Assembly: GCA_945870175.1 (NCBI GenBank)
Contig: CAMBRJ010000105.1
Location: 1-8,244, forward strand
DNA length: 8,244 nt
Direction of reading: 5' to 3'
From: Gemmatimonas phototrophica
Lineage (GTDB): Bacteria > Gemmatimonadota > Gemmatimonadetes > Gemmatimonadales > Gemmatimonadaceae
Positions 7,380 to 8,244 of this stretch are shown piece after piece. The notes beneath the pieces were generated by a model. That model had not been told where the DNA came from and made no database searches. It was given only the letters and a program-made list of their open reading frames with translations. Made by a program: the position numbers and the translations under genes. Positions within the stretch are counted from its first letter, which is position 1, and each line of letters opens with the position of its first letter.

Positions 7380-7485
7380 GGGCCCTCGGATCGGGGGGGA
7401 GGAGCGCGCCAGGTGGGGAGAGCGGAGGCGGGCGCGCCGGTACATCGTGCGCGCAAGCTACTGTCGGGTCACGCGTACGGCGAGC
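7380..7485 (-). other. Intergenic gap between TonB-like gene and APC permease
   Basis: These 106 nt carry a C-rich run on the - strand (seven G on the + strand at 7393-7399) and a loose GCGCGCC/GGCGCGC inverted repeat (7404-7410 and 7431-7437, 20-nt loop) without a T run. I see no convincing -10/-35 promoter and no terminator. It is therefore open whether the permease operon is transcribed together with the TonB-like gene. Confidence 0.4.
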
Positions 7486-8244
7486 CTACAGCGAGTACGT
7501 GATTTCGGCTTTGCCGCGGACCGGGACGCCCTGCGCGTTGACCGCGGGGCGAAAGCGGATGGCGACGAGCGCCTCGCGCAGCTTTCGGTTGTACGCGCCG
7601 TCTCGGGTCGGCGTGAACTGCAAGTCCATCACCTTGCCCGTGGAGTCGACTTCGAAGACGACCACGACGGTGCCCTTGGCTTTACTGGGAACGGGCAGCG
7701 GAGGCAGGAAGAGTTCGGTAGGAGCGGGCGGATAGACGGTGCCGGGCCCGCCACCGGTGCCGGGGCCCACACTGGTGCCCTTGCCGGTGCCTACACCGGA
7801 TCCAACCCCGCCACCGCTGCCTGAACCCGCCCCAGCGCTTCCGTCTGTGCCAGCGCCGCCGCCGGTGCCCGTTACCACCGACTTGGCGTCGGTGGCGTCG
7901 GCGGTCGACGGCGGCGTGGGGGCGGCCGGCTGCGGCGGCGGGTTGACCACCGGCGGCGTGGGCGGCGGGGGCGGCACAATCGGCTTGAGGGTGGGAGGCT
8001 TGACCAGCGATGGCGGCGGCGTGGGCGCAGGCGCGACGCGTACGAACTGGAGTCGTTCGTACTTGGCGATTCCGCCGGTGCCGCGGTTTCCGCCGCCACC
8101 ACCACCCGCCGGGCCCAATCCGCCCGCCCCCAGGACCTCGCGGATCAGCTCCGGCGACGTGAACGGCACGATGAGCAGGATGATGATCAGCAGGTGAATC
8201 CCGATGCTGATCAGCAGACTGCGGACGCGCCGCTGGTTACCCAC
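7486..8244 (-). CDS. TonB-like energy transducer with Gly/Pro-rich periplasmic linker (may be cut at the window edge)
   Basis: This 252-residue protein has the TonB layout. A short basic N-terminus (MGNQRRVR) precedes one membrane helix (about 9-28, SIGIHLLIIILLIVPF). A long low-complexity periplasmic linker follows: Gly-rich 39-58, Pro-rich 70-113 and Gly/Ser/Thr-rich 124-170. A folded C-terminal domain (about 175-252) fits the TonB_C pattern, with GTVVVVFEVDSTGKVMDLQF (191-210), then REALVAIRFRPAVNAQGVPV (223-242) and a final beta strand. TonB proteins carry proton-motive force from ExbB/ExbD to outer-membrane receptors; no exbB, exbD or receptor gene is in the window. The first codon is a GTG (CAC at 8242-8244) exactly at the window edge. 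The N-terminus looks complete, but a slightly longer form starting upstream cannot be excluded. Some TonB_C-domain proteins serve gliding or secretion machines instead, so the partner is unknown. Confidence 0.8.
   Translation of the reverse strand: MGNQRRVRSLLISIGIHLLIIILLIVPFTSPELIREVLGAGGLGPAGGGGGGNRGTGGIAKYERLQFVRVAPAPTPPPSLVKPPTLKPIVPPPPPTPPVVNPPPQPAAPTPPSTADATDAKSVVTGTGGGAGTDGSAGAGSGSGGGVGSGVGTGKGTSVGPGTGGGPGTVYPPAPTELFLPPLPVPSKAKGTVVVVFEVDSTGKVMDLQFTPTRDGAYNRKLREALVAIRFRPAVNAQGVPVRGKAEITYSL
7735..8037 (-). repeat. Low-complexity Pro-rich and Gly-rich coding repeat inside the TonB-like gene
   Basis: Residues 70-113 are mostly Pro with Thr, Val and Ala, and residues 124-170 are built of irregular GTG, GSG and GVG units. 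At DNA level this gives many near-repeats of GGCGGC-, GCCGGTGCC- and ACCGG-like words. Such tracts change length easily by slippage. The protein segment should be extended and spacer-like, spanning the periplasm. Confidence 0.6.

Noticed and set aside
7383..7437. Possible G-quadruplex or terminator hairpin between the TonB-like and permease genes.
   Set aside because: The G runs after the first are mostly only two or three long and irregularly spaced. The inverted repeat is 7 bp with a 20-nt loop and no T run, which is expected by chance in such GC-rich DNA.
7380..7445. N-terminal extension of the APC permease from an ATG at 7445.
   Set aside because: The extra 22 residues are Arg/Pro-rich, have no RBS upstream and are unlike the short soluble tails of the family.
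5841..7502. A 553-residue open frame on the + strand, antisense to the APC permease gene.
   Set aside because: It is fully antisense to a clear transporter gene. Its product is rich in Arg, His, Asp, Gly and Glu with no recognisable domain, as expected from complementary codons in GC-rich DNA.
7739..8197. A Pro/Gly-rich 152-residue + strand frame opposite the TonB-like linker.
   Set aside because: It is the complement of the Gly/Pro-rich repeats, so the low complexity is inherited. The - strand frame has a membrane helix and a TonB C-terminal domain.

Overview
The window comes from a GC-rich bacterial chromosome (by eye about 63-66% G+C) with an outer membrane, since it encodes a TonB-like energy transducer. 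The NagB-deacetylase fusion and the Gly/Pro-rich TonB-like protein would suit Gemmatimonadota, Acidobacteriota or a similar lineage. That placement is an inference; no rRNA or other marker gene is present. I see no mobile element, CRISPR array, tRNA or rRNA, and the window is almost fully coding.

Region 1 (positions 3-4456, + strand) is a tight three-gene amino-sugar operon. It holds (a) a 652-residue protein joining a glucosamine-6-phosphate deaminase (NagB/SIS-like) domain to a PIG-L/LmbE zinc deacetylase domain; (b) a sodium:solute symporter starting 15 nt later at a GTG; and (c) a BadF/BadG-type N-acetylglucosamine kinase whose ATG overlaps the symporter stop (ATGA). Together they could take up an N-acetylated amino sugar, phosphorylate it, deacetylate it and deaminate/isomerise it to fructose-6-phosphate. 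The PIG-L domain would take the place of a separate NagA. The deaminase domain departs from E. coli NagB at a catalytic Asp, a phosphate-binding Arg and an allosteric Lys.

A perfect 16-bp GC-rich hairpin (4490-4526) followed by a short T run ends this operon and sits between the convergent transcription units.

Region 2 (positions 4563-8244, - strand), read right to left, encodes a TonB-like protein that may be complete (GTG at the window edge), an APC-superfamily amino acid permease, and 36 nt further on a DAACS-family dicarboxylate/amino acid:cation symporter. The two permeases probably form an amino-acid uptake operon; whether the TonB-like gene is cotranscribed is unclear.

I did not find a clearly unprecedented system. 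The most interesting element is the NagB-PIG-L fusion with its altered active site, in an operon that supplies all the other steps of GlcNAc use.
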